NCBI GenBank assembly: GCA_964035795.1
Contig: OZ038322.1
Location: forward strand, 20,996,674 to 21,060,673
Reading direction: 5' to 3'
Length of the DNA stretch: 64,000 nucleotides
Origin: Pterobdella sp. o SKG-2022
Lineage: Eukaryota > Annelida > Clitellata > Hirudinida > Piscicolidae
Within the stretch, counting starts at the first letter, position 1. Every line of letters begins with the position of its first letter. Made by a program: the position numbers and the translations under genes. Below the pieces are notes generated by a model. The model worked only from the letters and a program-made list of their open reading frames with translations, was not told where the DNA came from and made no database searches. Positions 51,801 to 64,000 of the stretch are shown piece after piece.

Positions 51801-54501
51801 TCATTATTACTATTCTTGTTGAATCTTTTATTTCCTACAAAAGTTGGTATGAACAATTAGTTAAAGCCAAAAAAAAAAGTTTAAGTTTTGATTTGGTGAT
51901 TACTTTGTGTAATTTTTATTATTCATTGATTTGTTCTTCTTTAAAATAAAAGAAAAATAAATGCAAAACTTTTTTGCATCACAAATACTTCCCAAAAAAA
52001 TCTTGGTGCACTTTGGTTTGAGTGAAGTCTGATAGAAAAAGTTTGGTATCTTGACGTTCATTACTAACCCTCTCAAGATGGCCTCCTACCCTTAGTTGGT
52101 TGTCTCAAGCCCTTGTGTTGTACAGCAGAGTTGAAAGAATGCCACAAAACTTACCTTCAAAATTAATGAGCTCATGTTAGCGTTTTTTTGAGTAAAACCC
52201 ATAAGTTTGAGTACAAATGTGTTTTTTTTTTGTCTTTGTGTTTGTAAAGAAATTTTTAAAAATTGCTTTTATATGTTACCTTATGTTTAAATAGATTATG
52301 ATGTATGAGATGGAAGTATTCAATATTCCAGATGAGTCCATATGCATTTCAGAAATACACTGAATTATAAGACAATAAATTCAAAAAGAGCTGTTGTCAA
52401 TGCGGTATGTTTATTCGTGTTATATATGTAGAGATATATGCAATTCAGCGCGTTCGTTTTAAACAAACATTCAAACTATTGTTTTGAGGAAATTATTTTC
52501 GGCGTGTAATTAATGAATTATAATGTTTTTTGTTGCTATTTTAAATATGTTATGAACACTTGCAAGTTAAGAAGTTTTTGTTGATGTATTTGCGAAATTT
52601 GATGTTTTGTAAATTTATTTCAATTTTTAGTGGTATTATTTCGAACAATTTGATCCCCAATAACAAAAGTTTTCATAAGTTGGTTTATCTCCGACAACTC
52701 AAAGCAAAGCTGGTTTGTGCAAATATAACAATATTTTAAGATTTTGTGTATAATATAATCTTTAAAAACCTTTTAATTTTTATTGGAGTGCTTTTTGTCA
52801 TTTGAATTATGACTCATGCGGTTATTATGTTTAATATTGTCATAATCTCTAGTTGAAGAATCTTTCAGTGAGAGAACTGTTTAAAACAACTTTAGTTTTG
52901 GATTTAAATTTGTTTTTCAACTATTTTTAAGTGCAAATGATTAACAATACAGTGTTTTTTCGACTTAATACGATTGACGTTGGCAAATTTGCAAAAACGT
53001 GATAAAAATAATGGTACAGTAACAATCAAAAATAAAAAAGTTTGATAAATTTTCGAATAATACCGTTTTCGAAACTCAATTAAATCCTTACAACTGAAAA
53101 ACTTCATAATAAATATGTATTGAAACCTGTACGCTCTGGGTGTAACAAGTTAAATTCTTTATAAGCCGTGGGAGATAAGACCATAACACACTCAAAACGT
53201 TCATTTATTATGAACTTATATAACACTAAACTCTGCACTAACAATTACATGTTCTTTCCGATTAAAAATATTTTTGTTTATTGAGTTTTTAAAAAAGTTT
53301 AGGCTGGGTTGAGTTTTTGAAGTTGTAGTTGGCTTTTGCTGAAGTAGGTTCAAAAAATTTTATTTAATAATTTTTCTAATTTCTCTAATAATTTTTTTAT
53401 ATTTTTTTCTTACTTTGAATGGGACTTTTTAAGATTTAGTTACAGCTGTTGAAATGACATTTGTCGTTGAAATAGCATTTGACTCGAGCTTTTTTTTGAT
53501 GAAAAATAAAAATGTATTACAACATACTGAAAAGAGCAGATAACGAACGATTTTCACAATATTTATATTAAATATTTCCTACGATGATATTGATCAAGAA
53601 TAATAAATGATATATAAACCCTAACGTAAATTTTTGGATCGATTAAGTGTATTTCAGTCAATGTTTAAAGTCCTTTATGAATTTCTACAATAGATATTCT
53701 AATTCTTTATTTCCAAAATAAACTAATTTCAGGTTAATATAAGAAGTTTAACTTTGGTTGAGCTCTTATCCTATTTAAAATGCATGCTAAGTACGAATTT
53801 AATTGGCCATAGAAAATCTATTACACCCTCCTTAGATACATAAAGCAAATGAGAACACTGTTTGAATCAAGAGTTTTTATTCAATATTTTCATGTCAAAA
53901 ATGAAAGCTAATTAAGATAATTATATTTATCGACTAAATCACGATGAAGAGAACATGCTCTGTGATAACTTGAAAATAACTCCACGTGTAAAAGATTTTT
54001 ATATTTCATACAGTATTTTCAATATCTTTTTTATTTGTTCTTTTTATAATAAAAAAGATGAAAGCACATTGGTAAGCACAATGTAAATAACTATCTATCT
54101 GAAATAGACAATATTATAAGAAAGAACTTGATTTATTGATGTGAAAAGATTCAATTATTTTTACCCAACACCTGTCCAACAAATTTTTTTTTATAGATTC
54201 AAATAAAAACTGAAGCTTCTTTGTCAATCTTGTAAAAAAAAAATTTTAAACGTTTGAAATTTTTGTAAGTGAGCTATTTTTCTTTTGAAGTTTTAAGAAT
54301 TTTCAACAAAACATTACCGCATTGTATAAAATTAAAATTCGGAAACCTCCATCAAAAAAATAAAAGAGAATTAATTCAAAATAGTTTTTAAATTCATCTT
54401 TGATGATAAAGCCATATTAATAAAATTTAAAAGCGAATCCAAAGACGATTTTCAATTATCAAAACCAATTCTGAGCTTTTAAAGCACAATAAACTTACAG
54501 A
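48880..54501. other. Long gene-poor stretch
   Basis: AT-rich throughout. Only a weak tRNA-like element near 49719 and a slightly GC-richer patch at 52070-52160 stood out. No exon chain could be built. Confidence 0.45.
49719..49776 (+). repeat. Weak tRNA-like (SINE?) fragment
   Basis: A box-A-like TATAGCTCATAGTAA is followed 30 bp later by a box-B-like GGTTTTGATCCC, spaced as in a tRNA promoter. The body differs from the SINE family seen elsewhere. Confidence 0.3.
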
Positions 54502-54609
54502 ATGATTACCCCGAGATACCTCCTCATCTACTCTTTGATGTTGGTCTCTTCCCGAATTATCTCTTCATCGACTGTACAGCAATGTGACCAAGCCTATAAG
54601 ATCCTTGAC
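54502..54609 (+). CDS. Signal-peptide first exon of a secreted or membrane protein
   Basis: 36 codons from ATG, ending phase 0 at CTTGAC|GTAAGA. It reads M-I-T-P-R-Y-L-L-I-Y-S-L-M-L-V-S-S, a typical signal peptide, with probable cleavage among the serines before V-Q-Q-C-D-Q-A-Y. GC content is well above the flanks. The rest of the gene is not certain; candidates lie at 57274 and 57568. Confidence 0.55.
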
Positions 54610-57273
54610 GTAAGAAGCTTTTTGTAATGATTTGATTTCATTTAAGTTATTCTTTCCAATTTAATTATTCGTATTAGCTTAAGTGTACTCACTGCAGAAG
54701 CAAATATTTGAAATGGTTTTTATTTAACTTGCCATTTTTTAAAATATCGCTGTATCTTTAAATGAATTAATTTAAAACTTCTGTTATAAGAGTTTCACAC
54801 GCATTCAATTTAAATTTTACCTATTACCATTAATAATAACATTAGCCAACTATATGATGCCATATCTATTCAAGTTATATATACTTTATTATGTTGTCAT
54901 ATTTATAAACGTAGATTTAAAACAGACTTATAAAATTTCTATTTATGAAACAAGCTTTTTGTTAAAAATTCATTATCGAAATAAGTTTGAATTAGTACAA
55001 AGATTGGAAAACAATTGGTTTATAAAATGGCTCTCTGATTAATATTAATGAAAACTTGAAGATTATTCCACGCCGCTAAATTGTTAGGTCGAGTAAATAC
55101 CGGTAACTATAAAGGTATTTAAAATAGCTAAGAAGCTTATTTGTTAAAATTGTCGACTTTAAAATCATGTGAACATTTTCTGAATAAATTTTCTATAACA
55201 TAAAGCTGTATATATTAAGCAAAAATTTATTATACCAGTATCAACACAACGGCTAATACATTAACGAATACTAAATGTGAAAAGTTAAAATAAACTCAAG
55301 TACAATATGCATAAATTTTTTTTCTTTCTGATTTTTAAGTAATTAAGCGTTTATAATTTAAATTTTGACAATATTTCCATGGAAGTCAGTAACGTCCTTA
55401 TATTTGAACCTCCACTTGATAATGTAAGTTCATCTTACGAAAAGCTTCGGGGAATAAAATAAACTCCCAAAAGTGTTTTCATTTGAATATTTACGTTTGA
55501 CTCGAAAATTGAAATATACTTAAAAACTCATATTCTAAGTGTCTGTTAGCAATTTATTAACGTTTAAAATACTGTAAAACTTGAAACATATTTATAATGC
55601 TTGTAAAAAATCCGAATTATCAAAAATATAAATTATGGAAAACCTCTGATTAATTTCACAATAAATCATTTTGAAAGGATAAAGTGATTATATTATCATT
55701 GCAAAGCATAACTGACTTAAATACATTGCCATCCATGTGCAAATGGGGCATAATATTTCAACGGCCTCTCAACAAATTACTCACTACCCTAATCCGTAAA
55801 AAAAAGTGCGAGTAAAAAAAAGAATGTTTACTGTGACCAAGCTTATGAACTTCTGGTTTGAGGTGAATTTTTTTAATTAAAAGATTCCAGCTTATAGCCT
55901 TAGTGATAGCTTGAAGAGTTTAGATCTTTGAAAATTTGAAAAGCCGTTTGAAAATTGTATATGTATATTTTTAACATATTATCACAAAAATATATTTAAA
56001 TCATTATTAAAATCGAAATAACAAAAAAGTAATTTCATTTTTTTTTTCAAATAAAACTATAATTTTTTCCACCTTTTAATCTTTTATATTGGCATGTTAC
56101 ACACTTGAAGTGTCTCGCTCCTGCTTATTTTTTGTAATTGTCATTTGAATTATCAGATTTACTATATCACAAGCATTTAAGTTTCAAAATTTTAATATTT
56201 GCATTTAAATTATGCTCATTTACCATTTTTCAATTACTTTGAAAAAACAAAAAAAGCACTATTTGAAACCATTCATTCACTACGTACTAAAAATTAATTT
56301 AGAAATTTGATCATTTCATTAGAAACAATTTTCCATATTATTCCATTGTTTAATCCTTTTTTATACGTAAATTTCCCTTAATAATCAAAGATTATAAACT
56401 GTAAACTCCCAGATCGGTGTTTTCTAATTTATAACTTTGGCATTATTTACCATTGCTCTATTATAAAAAAACAATAAATCATTAATCTCAAAAAGTGAAA
56501 TTACAAGAAATCTCAGTTCGACATTTGCAAAAACTTCTAAAATGTGCTGTTGTAATGATAAAATACAGTTAAAAGTGCAATCTCAGTGGTGGAAACTATA
56601 GAGATTTCAAACCATAAAATGTATAATTGCAAACAGTTGATTGAATGAAGTTTCGAGTTTTTTATCACCTCAGGAGATTTTAATTTATTCAACATGTTTA
56701 AAAAATAACCGAAATTTTCTTAATTTGATATTTTTGTATGAAATATATCAAATGAAATTGACTTTTCGTTAAAAATTTGAAAATATTCAAGTAGATTTTG
56801 TGAGTTAGTAATAAAATAACATAATTCTGTACATTTTAGGTTTCTGCTTTTAGAATATTAAAAAATTTCACAGCTTCAAAAGTTTTTTGAAAAACTATAA
56901 AAATACTTTTTCTCAAAATGAACATTGACGAAATAATTCCAAAATCCTGATAATTCCAAAAACAATTATATAAATGCGAAAATATATGTATTTATGAAAG
57001 AACAAAATCCTCATAGTCATACCTAATTAGCTGATAATTTGTGTAACCTTTGATGAATCATTTAATTGCTTCTCATTATCACTCTTCAGTAGGGCTCTTG
57101 GGTGGGCAATCAAATTGTAAAACTTTTCCGTTATATTCATTATAGGATATCATTCATCAGTAAACATTCACGTCATAAATTCGTCATTTCTTTTTCAAAG
57201 CATGATATTATGGTTTTAAATATTCATTTCAATCTTAATCAGTTCCACTTTCAAATAAAAATGACTCTGATAG
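54610..57273. other. Intron or intergenic sequence
   Basis: No intermediate exon with the required phase 0 entry and phase 2 exit was found. It holds a half-foldback at 55413-55460. Confidence 0.4.
55413..55460. repeat. Half copy of foldback F4
   Basis: CACTTGATAATGTAAGTTCA then CTTACGAAAAGCTTC repeats the right half of F4 (CACTTGATAATGTAAGCTAG, ATGAAAAGCTTTG). Confidence 0.65.
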
Positions 57274-57358
57274 ATGTGCAATGGACTGTGTCAGCGAGAT
57301 TGCGTGCGTTCACCCACCACTATTAAGCGGGGATCATCAGGAATTTGATGGAAATGAA
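57274..57358 (+). CDS. Candidate exon with C-x3-C-x5-C motif
   Basis: Acceptor CTGATAG, phase 2 in, phase 0 out (GAA|GTTATT). It encodes C-A-M-D-C-V-S-E-I-A-C-V-H-P-P, a spacing reminiscent of PAN/apple-type extracellular modules, although the fit is short. It is GC-richer than its surroundings. The overlapping ATG frame 57102-57326 looks like chance. Confidence 0.4.
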
Positions 57359-57567
57359 GTTATTGAAAAATTATAGATCTATCTCTACAGTTATAAATCA
57401 TTCCCCGTTATTCTTTTTTGTTTTCTTTTGTGTGCTGTTGTTGAAAGTTCTGTCATTTTTAAATTTTAAAGTGAGATGTAGATTCATGCTCTTGAAAAAT
57501 TGAAACATGGTGATGAAATATGAACTTGGAATTTTGAACTTACTTCCATGATTCCACACTTGTAAAG

Positions 57568-57630
57568 TATGCTGATATTAAACACTCTTCAATTGAGACT
57601 CTTCGCCGAAGGGTTAAAATGCACTTCCAG
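57568..57630 (+). CDS. Candidate exon following the Cys-rich exon
   Basis: 21 codons, phase 0 to 0 (acceptor TTGTAAAG, donor CCAG|GTACAA), encoding Y-A-D-I-K-H-S-S-I-E-T-L-R-R-R-V-K. It is phase-compatible with the exon ending at 57358. Function unknown. Confidence 0.4.
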
Positions 57631-60600
57631 GTACAATGACGTTTTGAATCTCAGTTTTTTATTTTGAAATATTTGAACGTTAAAAAAAATTATGAAAAAG
57701 TTTTTTATTCGTCTTCCACCGTGTTTCAACTCTTTTAATCACACATATATCTTTTCCTTGAATACAGTAGTCATGTTCCACCAACGATAAAAACTCAGTA
57801 GAACTCTTAGAAAATTCTCAAAACGTTATGTTCTTTTTAAATGCATGCAACCTTTTTCAGTTGATAGGGGTTAAGTCTTTGAAATCATATTCAGCTTTTG
57901 CTATACATTGTTGGTCTAACTATTTGAAGATATTCCAATGTGTCTTTTAGCTTTTTTTATAATAATAATTAAATTGGAAACAATTTCCTTTTTGACATTT
58001 TATTAAATTCGAGTTTTCGAAAAAGAAATTTGCATAATTAAAAGTTTTGATTGCTTTTTAGTTTTTTTTATTTAAACTTGTTAGCTTTTTATTTAATTAT
58101 TGTTATATATTTTAATAAACAGAATTGAACAAAAAAAACAGCTATTATTTTTCATTAGTTCAGCTTTTATATAAAAAATTAGCGAAAAAATTGACTCAGT
58201 AATTATGCTTATAAAGCAGCTTAAACAAAGACTATAAGTATTAAAATTAGGGGCTTGATTCAGAAACAACATATATTTTCAATGATATTATTCAGTGTTA
58301 ATTTGTGACTTCGAAGAAAAATATATTTTTTGATGATGTGGAGAAATAAATCTCCATGTCTTGCCTTTATTCCTTTTCCCAAGTTTTTATTGTCCGTTTT
58401 ATGCAACTTTATCAGTATTGAGTTCCAGGCATTTGTGTCCACCTATACTGCGGATCCTTGAAGCCATTCTTTACTGATTTATTTTTTTTTATCTCTAGGC
58501 TTTTCCGTATTAATAGTTTCTTTCAAAGAAATGCTTTTTTTTATTGATTTATTTTTATTTTAAAGCTAAATTTATCAGTAATTATAACTGTATTTTTTTT
58601 AATAAATGTACTAAAATTCTCCCATAAATCAACGTTAAAAAATTGTTAAATATTATTCAAAAGTACATAAAGATGTTTCTAAAAAGTAAACAGAATCTAA
58701 TTTTCACACAAAAACAAATAAAGAAACAAATTATTCAAATTTTATGAAAGTGAATGAGAATTTCAAACATACACAAAAAAAAATTTTGCGGTGGTTAATC
58801 TATTTGAAATTAAAATAAAACTCACATCAAAAAATTGAAAGCATCAACGATTCCAGTATTAAATTATGACACTAATTAGTCAAAATTTCAAACGTTTATA
58901 CGATATACAACTTTGGAATCGTTAAAATTTTGGTCTTATATTCCTAATAGCATTTAAACAGTTTATGCAATTGAAAATTCTGTTCAAATGAGAAAATCTC
59001 TGATATTTTCAGAATAGCTCAAAATAAAAAATAAGTAGGATAAATCAATAAATCAAAAAACTAGATAATTAGCTTCTCATTGTTTTCTATTTTTGAACAT
59101 AAAGATTAGTATCAAAATAGCTTAAGGCTAATTTATTGTCTGTGTTTTTTCCTTCATGGCGTCCGTGCTTTATGACTTTGTTTTAATAAACAAACTCGCA
59201 TTTTGTTTTAAATAATTTTTTGTCATTGATGTTCATTAAATTTTTAAAAAAATGAGAAACAAACTTTAACCCTTTTTTATAATACTTTTATTTTTAACCC
59301 TTTTACTTTCAAAAATTAAATATCACTTTTTTGAAAATGTGTTTTGAATAAAAAGCAAAATTTAAAATTTCATATTCCTCCTATAGACACATTAAAACGT
59401 GGTCATATCACCTTTTGCGAACTCTGTTTCAAACAATTGATTAATTTTATTTAAAAAAAGAACCGGAACGCAACACTCGCTAGTATAGATTTATGCTCTG
59501 TACAAGTAAATTTTTTCAATACAATTCATCAAAAAATATTATCAGTTTTTTTCATGCTTTGCTCCTACTAATTTATAATAAGAAATCCATTTTTTAATGG
59601 TTTGTAAGATCTCTTAATTAATCCCCTAACATAAACTACACACTCACTGGGCTTATCATTCTTATGATAATATATCCTGTCTTCGTCTTTTTATTGATTA
59701 TATTTTTGATTTACTTGTATAAGTATATCAAATGTACAGGTTAATGCTCTTAATTGTATCGTTCAGTTGATAGTTTTTAAAAATAACATTTAATAATTTC
59801 AGCAATTTGAAAAAAATTGTTTTTAATTTTCAAGAAACTAAATTTTAGTTTTCGTTATATAAATTCTTAATTTTTTGCTTCAAGGTGAGAATTCTATAAT
59901 CTTTTATACTTTGTAAAGTTTCTTAAACTCTATACTGATAAATAACCACAAGAAGCGAATTTTTTCAATGGAAGCAGATGTTTCTACCTGATTTATTTTG
60001 TCTCAACCTTGCCTCTTAGGTGTGTGTTGACGCTACTGTCAATTTCAATTAGTTGAAGAATTTTTTGTTATCTAGAAGTTTTTTCATAATTTTCATGAGA
60101 GTTTTTTCATTAGTGTTATATGAACTAGTCCGTTGTGAATAAAAACTTTCTGTGGGCAAATTAATTTAAATTTCAGCTCTTGTTCAATTTTATTTTATTT
60201 CATATAAACTTCACGTGTAGTGTTGGTTCTTCTTCAATTCAAATTTTAAGTTTTATCTTAGAGCTTTCTTTGGGAATTGGTTTGGACCAGTTGGAGCTAA
60301 ATGCTATATTCATGAAAATGTTATCAGGACTGCACATTTTTTAAATTACTTTTTATTTTTTGTGAAAGGAGATAGTCAAAAACATATATCTTTTCATCAA
60401 AATGGCATGTCCAAAATTACAGTTTCAATAATTTTGAACTAATACTTCGAAGAAAGTATTTAGAAACTCGAAAATGCTCAAAGCCACAAAAGTTCTCATT
60501 CAATCTCTTCAAATTTACATTTTACTATTTTTTTGTTATAACCAGCGGTGGTTTTTGAGAAAAGGATAATCAGGTATTATTGTCGTTTGGTTTTAAAGAT

Positions 60601-60840
60601 GATCATAATTGACAAGGGCAGAAAACTTTTCATATATATAAAATGTTTTCACGATAATTTCCAAGTTGGCTCAAGCTGACAGTGTTTTATAAAGTATTTC
60701 CCAAATAGAATGTTGCTTAAGAAATAATCACAACGCTCCTTCTCGTGAGACGAAGACTCTTCCACTTAAAAATAAAAAAATGTCTTTAGATCAGACTTTC
60801 AAGTCTAACAAAATGTTTTTGAAAATTCTCACCAACCCGT
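57631..60840. other. Gene-poor stretch
   Basis: No supported exon. The minus-strand open frame at 58260-58442 was examined and not accepted. Confidence 0.45.
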
Positions 60841-60949
60841 TATTGCCAACCGTGTTGAGCACCGGCAAACACTTCAAAACATGACCACAACAATAAACCA
60901 TCAGTTTCCAGTTTGGAAAACGTTCGATACTGAAACCTACAATTGTAAG

Positions 60950-61146
60950 TCATATGAATGTCAAAATACGTGGAAAAAAAAGAAGGAAAACCAGACCAAA
61001 AACAAGATGGGTGGATCCACTGAAAAAACTCTCTGAGTCAACTGGATGACTGTGGCCAATGATAGGAAGAGGTGGAAGAAGTTGAAAGAAGGGTTCCTCC
61101 GACAGAAATGAGGCGAAATCAGTCCCAAATCGGATAATAATAATAA
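60950..61146 (+). mobile_element. 3' remnant of an RTE-like LINE
   Basis: Reads R-P-K-T-R-W-V-D-P-L-K-K-L, then after a frameshift and stop N-D-R-K-R-W-K-K-L-K-E-G-F. A GAGGCGAAATCAGTCCC trailer and an ATAATAATAATAAG tail follow. The pattern matches the C-terminal ends of RTE-type polyproteins. It is 5'-truncated and broken. Confidence 0.6.
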
Positions 61147-64000
61147 GTTAATTATATCGACTAAAAAATATGTAGGAAATTTAAATGAAATTTACTGATT
61201 TTGTAGCGTAAATTTTTCGATAATTAGCTCTCAAATCCTTTTAAATTCCCTAGATCTTTTCTTCAATATGCAGTTTTAGTTTTTATCAAGATTTAACACC
61301 ACATATTTCAAATAAATTTTATAAAACATTTCCTTTAAAAAAATCATAATAATAAATAATTTTGCTTAAAAAATTCAAAGTCCAACTTTTCTATATAAAT
61401 ATAGCAGATGTTTAGACAATTTTTTTCATACTTCCATTGAGTTTTAAAATGATTGTTACAATCTATTTTTGACGCTGATAAATTATTACTGACAAAATTT
61501 CGAGCAAAAATATTTGTTAACCAGGTATCAAGATTTTTTGTCCATTAGTTCTTTTAGAAAAGTTGCTCAAGGTAATAAAAATGTTGTTAGTTGTATACTT
61601 CTTGGACTCATCCATGATCTAGTTTTTTGTTCTTTTTTTTAGGAATTTAAAACATAATTTTAATCAAATTAAAAATTTCAGACATGACATTGTAGTGAGT
61701 TAATTATGTTGGCGTGATCCAAGTTTCGATAGTGTGTTGTACTTCGATTTTGATACACTTCTTTAGTACAGTTTGGTATTAGTCATGTGTTCAAAAACTA
61801 ATTCTCTTTTGCATACAAAATTATTTTTTTAACAATTAGTGTAAAATACATTCAAAATATCATTGTTTCATGGCTAGTGGAGACATTCTACAATACCATT
61901 CCATTTCTTGTAGTGCTCATGCAAGCACACTGTTTAATAAACTTTCAGACTGTACTTACCAAAAAAAGATTTTTCTCTTTTCATATAGTTTTACCTAATC
62001 ATACCTTTCTGTTTTAAGCTAAGTAGGTTAATGTTTTTTTGATGAAATTTTCTCCTAGTATTCAAAAGGTGCAAATTAGAATCTTTCAATGTATTGTGTG
62101 CTTGTTCACGTTGATAGGTCTTTTTCCAACTTTTTTCAATGTCTATTTAAACATTCTGTCTAAAAGATATTTTATTTTGAAAGCGCCATGGTATGCGTAC
62201 TTATTATCACTATTTTGATATCGAATATAATGAATATATCTAAATATAATTTGAATAAAGTGTAATATTTCATTAATTTCAATAAACTTTGAAATTAATG
62301 AAATGCTACAAACCAAATAACTTATGAGAAAATATGAACCAAATTCTCAATTCAAAAAAACAATCAGATCTGAAGTTTTTATAATGAGATGGTAGATAAG
62401 ATCGCTGCACTATTGACGTGAAACAGAACTAGAAGGAATAAAGCATTTCGATTGTAAAAAAATGTTCTAAATGGTTTTTGTGCGTTTATTCATCATGAGA
62501 AGTACTGTTTAGGTTTTTACTTCACGAAAAATCGCTGCTACCATCGTTTTTTTCCAGATTTAGATTGTTCCAACACAAAAAATAAATTCATTAAAACTGA
62601 TAAGATTAACATTTTTGAACTTTTGTTCAAGGGAGTTGTATCAAGAGTTTAAAGGGCAGAAACTCAGTTTGAATAACAAACTTTTCAATTTTCTGGAATA
62701 GAGTGCTACAAGTTGATAAAAAACGCATTCGAAAACAAACTGATTTGAATAGAAATTAAAACATTGACAGAGTTGAATGATAATCAATATTATAATAGTT
62801 TTGAATGAGTTTAAAAGCCTTTTGAAGTTACTATTGGTAAATTCCATTTTTTAATTGATAAAAAAATTATTTTTTGAAAGTTACTTTTTCAAAAATTTGT
62901 TTTTAAATTCATTTATATTTGATTTTTTTTTCATTAGTCAATAATAAGTATAAGGTGAACTCTAGAAAAAGGTATTTCTAAATGAAGCCAAAATTAGGAA
63001 ATTAACACATTACTCAATTCCAAACGACAATACATAATTTCTTTATTTAAATTTCGAGTATTTCGGAAAAATCTGTAAAAGTAATTTGAATTTTGATTAG
63101 GTTTCCACTTTTGAGACAACAAAAACCTTAAATTTAGAAAATTAATGAGTTTCAAATAAAAATTTAGTTCACCCTGAAAAAAGCTAACATCATGTTATAT
63201 AAAACTTATAACAAAAGTCTATTCAGGGAGGTCATATAGATAATAACGGAAAAAAATTTAATTAGATTGAAGTTGTATAAATGTTATTGAAAGCAATATA
63301 TCTTGTAATGATGAGTTCCTAATCAACTATTTTTATTGAAGCATCTGAATATATTTAAATCAAAAAGATTTTTGAGTTTTTTTATATATATCTCTAAAAA
63401 ATCTAAAAATAGAAATAACAAGGTTTAAATGTTGAAATGGGTGGATATTTTAGCTATTTGATGTCACAAGAATGGTTGAGGTAATTTCAAAAATTATTAC
63501 GTAATGGCATTTTATCTAATAGGGAGTCAAACTTATCGGAAAAGATATACTTGTAACACATGAATCATAATTAATTTCTTTTGAAAACTATCTTCTAATT
63601 TTTTTTGTCGAAATATTATAAAAACACGATAATGAGAAGTATTTAGAAAGCTTGAAATGACTTATATTGGTTCAACAGATGAAGCATTTAGTTCCTAATT
63701 ATAAATCTTCCTTTATCTATCTAACATAAATTGTTTATTTTTTATGATTCAACTGCATTGCATAAACAACAAATCGTTCTTCAGTTTTTTCCAAAACATT
63801 TTCTTGAAAAAGGCAATTTTTTTATTAAAAGTGAAATTCTTGACGAACTCAACTTTTTCATAAATTAGTAAAACAACTATAAAAAGAATTTCGGAAGTTT
63901 TTCCAAAGATATTTAATTTTCCTTGTCAATTCAAATTGGATCGATTTCTTTTTTGAAAGACGGAACATTGCATTTTGGGAAATTAAAGATTAACAGCGGC
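61147..64000. other. Gene-free AT-rich stretch
   Basis: Nothing was recognised except a short perfect hairpin at 62267-62304. Confidence 0.5.
62267..62304. repeat. Perfect 16-bp hairpin
   Basis: ATTTCATTAATTTCAA is followed after a 6-base loop by its exact complement. It has no link to the foldback family by sequence. Confidence 0.7.

Noticed and set aside
52070..52192. Minus-strand mini-exon ATG AGC TCA...AAG|GTAAGT and a GC-richer patch
   Set aside because: A strong donor but only seven codons and no continuing exon; the patch has stops in all useful frames.
58260..58442. 60-codon minus-strand frame
   Set aside because: Slightly LINE-like wording upstream but no motif that I can align, and no splice or start support.
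1..64000. CRISPR arrays, bacterial operons, rRNA
   Set aside because: Nothing of the kind is present; intron-containing animal genes rule out a prokaryotic reading of the window.

Overview
The window is a stretch of AT-rich animal (metazoan) nuclear DNA. GT-AG introns, a voltage-gated-like ion channel, a multidomain phospholipase C relative, tRNA-derived SINEs and two LINE clades all show this. Nothing in the sequence fixes the phylum; an invertebrate with a low-GC genome is my inference. Almost no gene here appears as one long ORF. The two main genes were recovered by joining 18-198 nt exons through phase-compatible GT-AG junctions and by recognising family motifs.

Layout. (1) About 1-5.2 kb is mostly non-coding, with one possible plus-strand membrane-segment exon (307-432), a foldback repeat and a tail-to-tail SINE pair. 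(2) 5.16-17.6 kb, minus strand, is a gene for a phospholipase C-related, catalytically inactive protein (PRIP/PLCL family). Its order is PP1-docking-like N-terminus, PH, EF-hands, X box, acidic linker, Y box, C2 and the PRIP-specific C-terminal tail. (3) 17.6-19.4 kb is a divergent intergenic region. (4) 19.4-43.9 kb (perhaps to 48.9 kb), plus strand, is a small-conductance calcium-activated potassium channel (SK/KCNN family). It has a novel Lys/Asn-rich N-terminus, S1-S6 with pore motif SVGYGD, and the calmodulin-binding region. (5) 44.03-44.59 kb, minus strand, is a compact three-exon gene for a small protein I cannot name. It would be nested in an SK intron if the SK gene runs on to the 47.1 and 48.8 kb candidate exons. 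(6) 54.5-57.6 kb, plus strand, is the start of a probable secreted or membrane protein gene (signal peptide exon plus two candidate exons). The remainder is gene-poor.

Mobile elements sit in SK introns and elsewhere. They include an intact 958-codon L2/CR1-like LINE ORF (23.9-26.8 kb) with a likely 6-bp target duplication, a broken LINE carrying a PHD-like finger (40.7-42.9 kb), two 3' remnants of other LINEs (23.5 and 61.0 kb), an L2 3' remnant split by a SINE (38.6-39.2 kb), tRNA-Ile-like SINE copies, and a family of palindromic foldback elements.

Biologically, PRIP proteins are phosphoinositide/IP3-binding scaffolds and SK channels couple cytosolic calcium to potassium efflux. The two genes are head to head about 2 kb apart. 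Co-regulation is possible but not shown. The PRIP copy has lost nearly every catalytic and substrate-binding residue of PLC, including some that I believe mammalian PRIPs keep.
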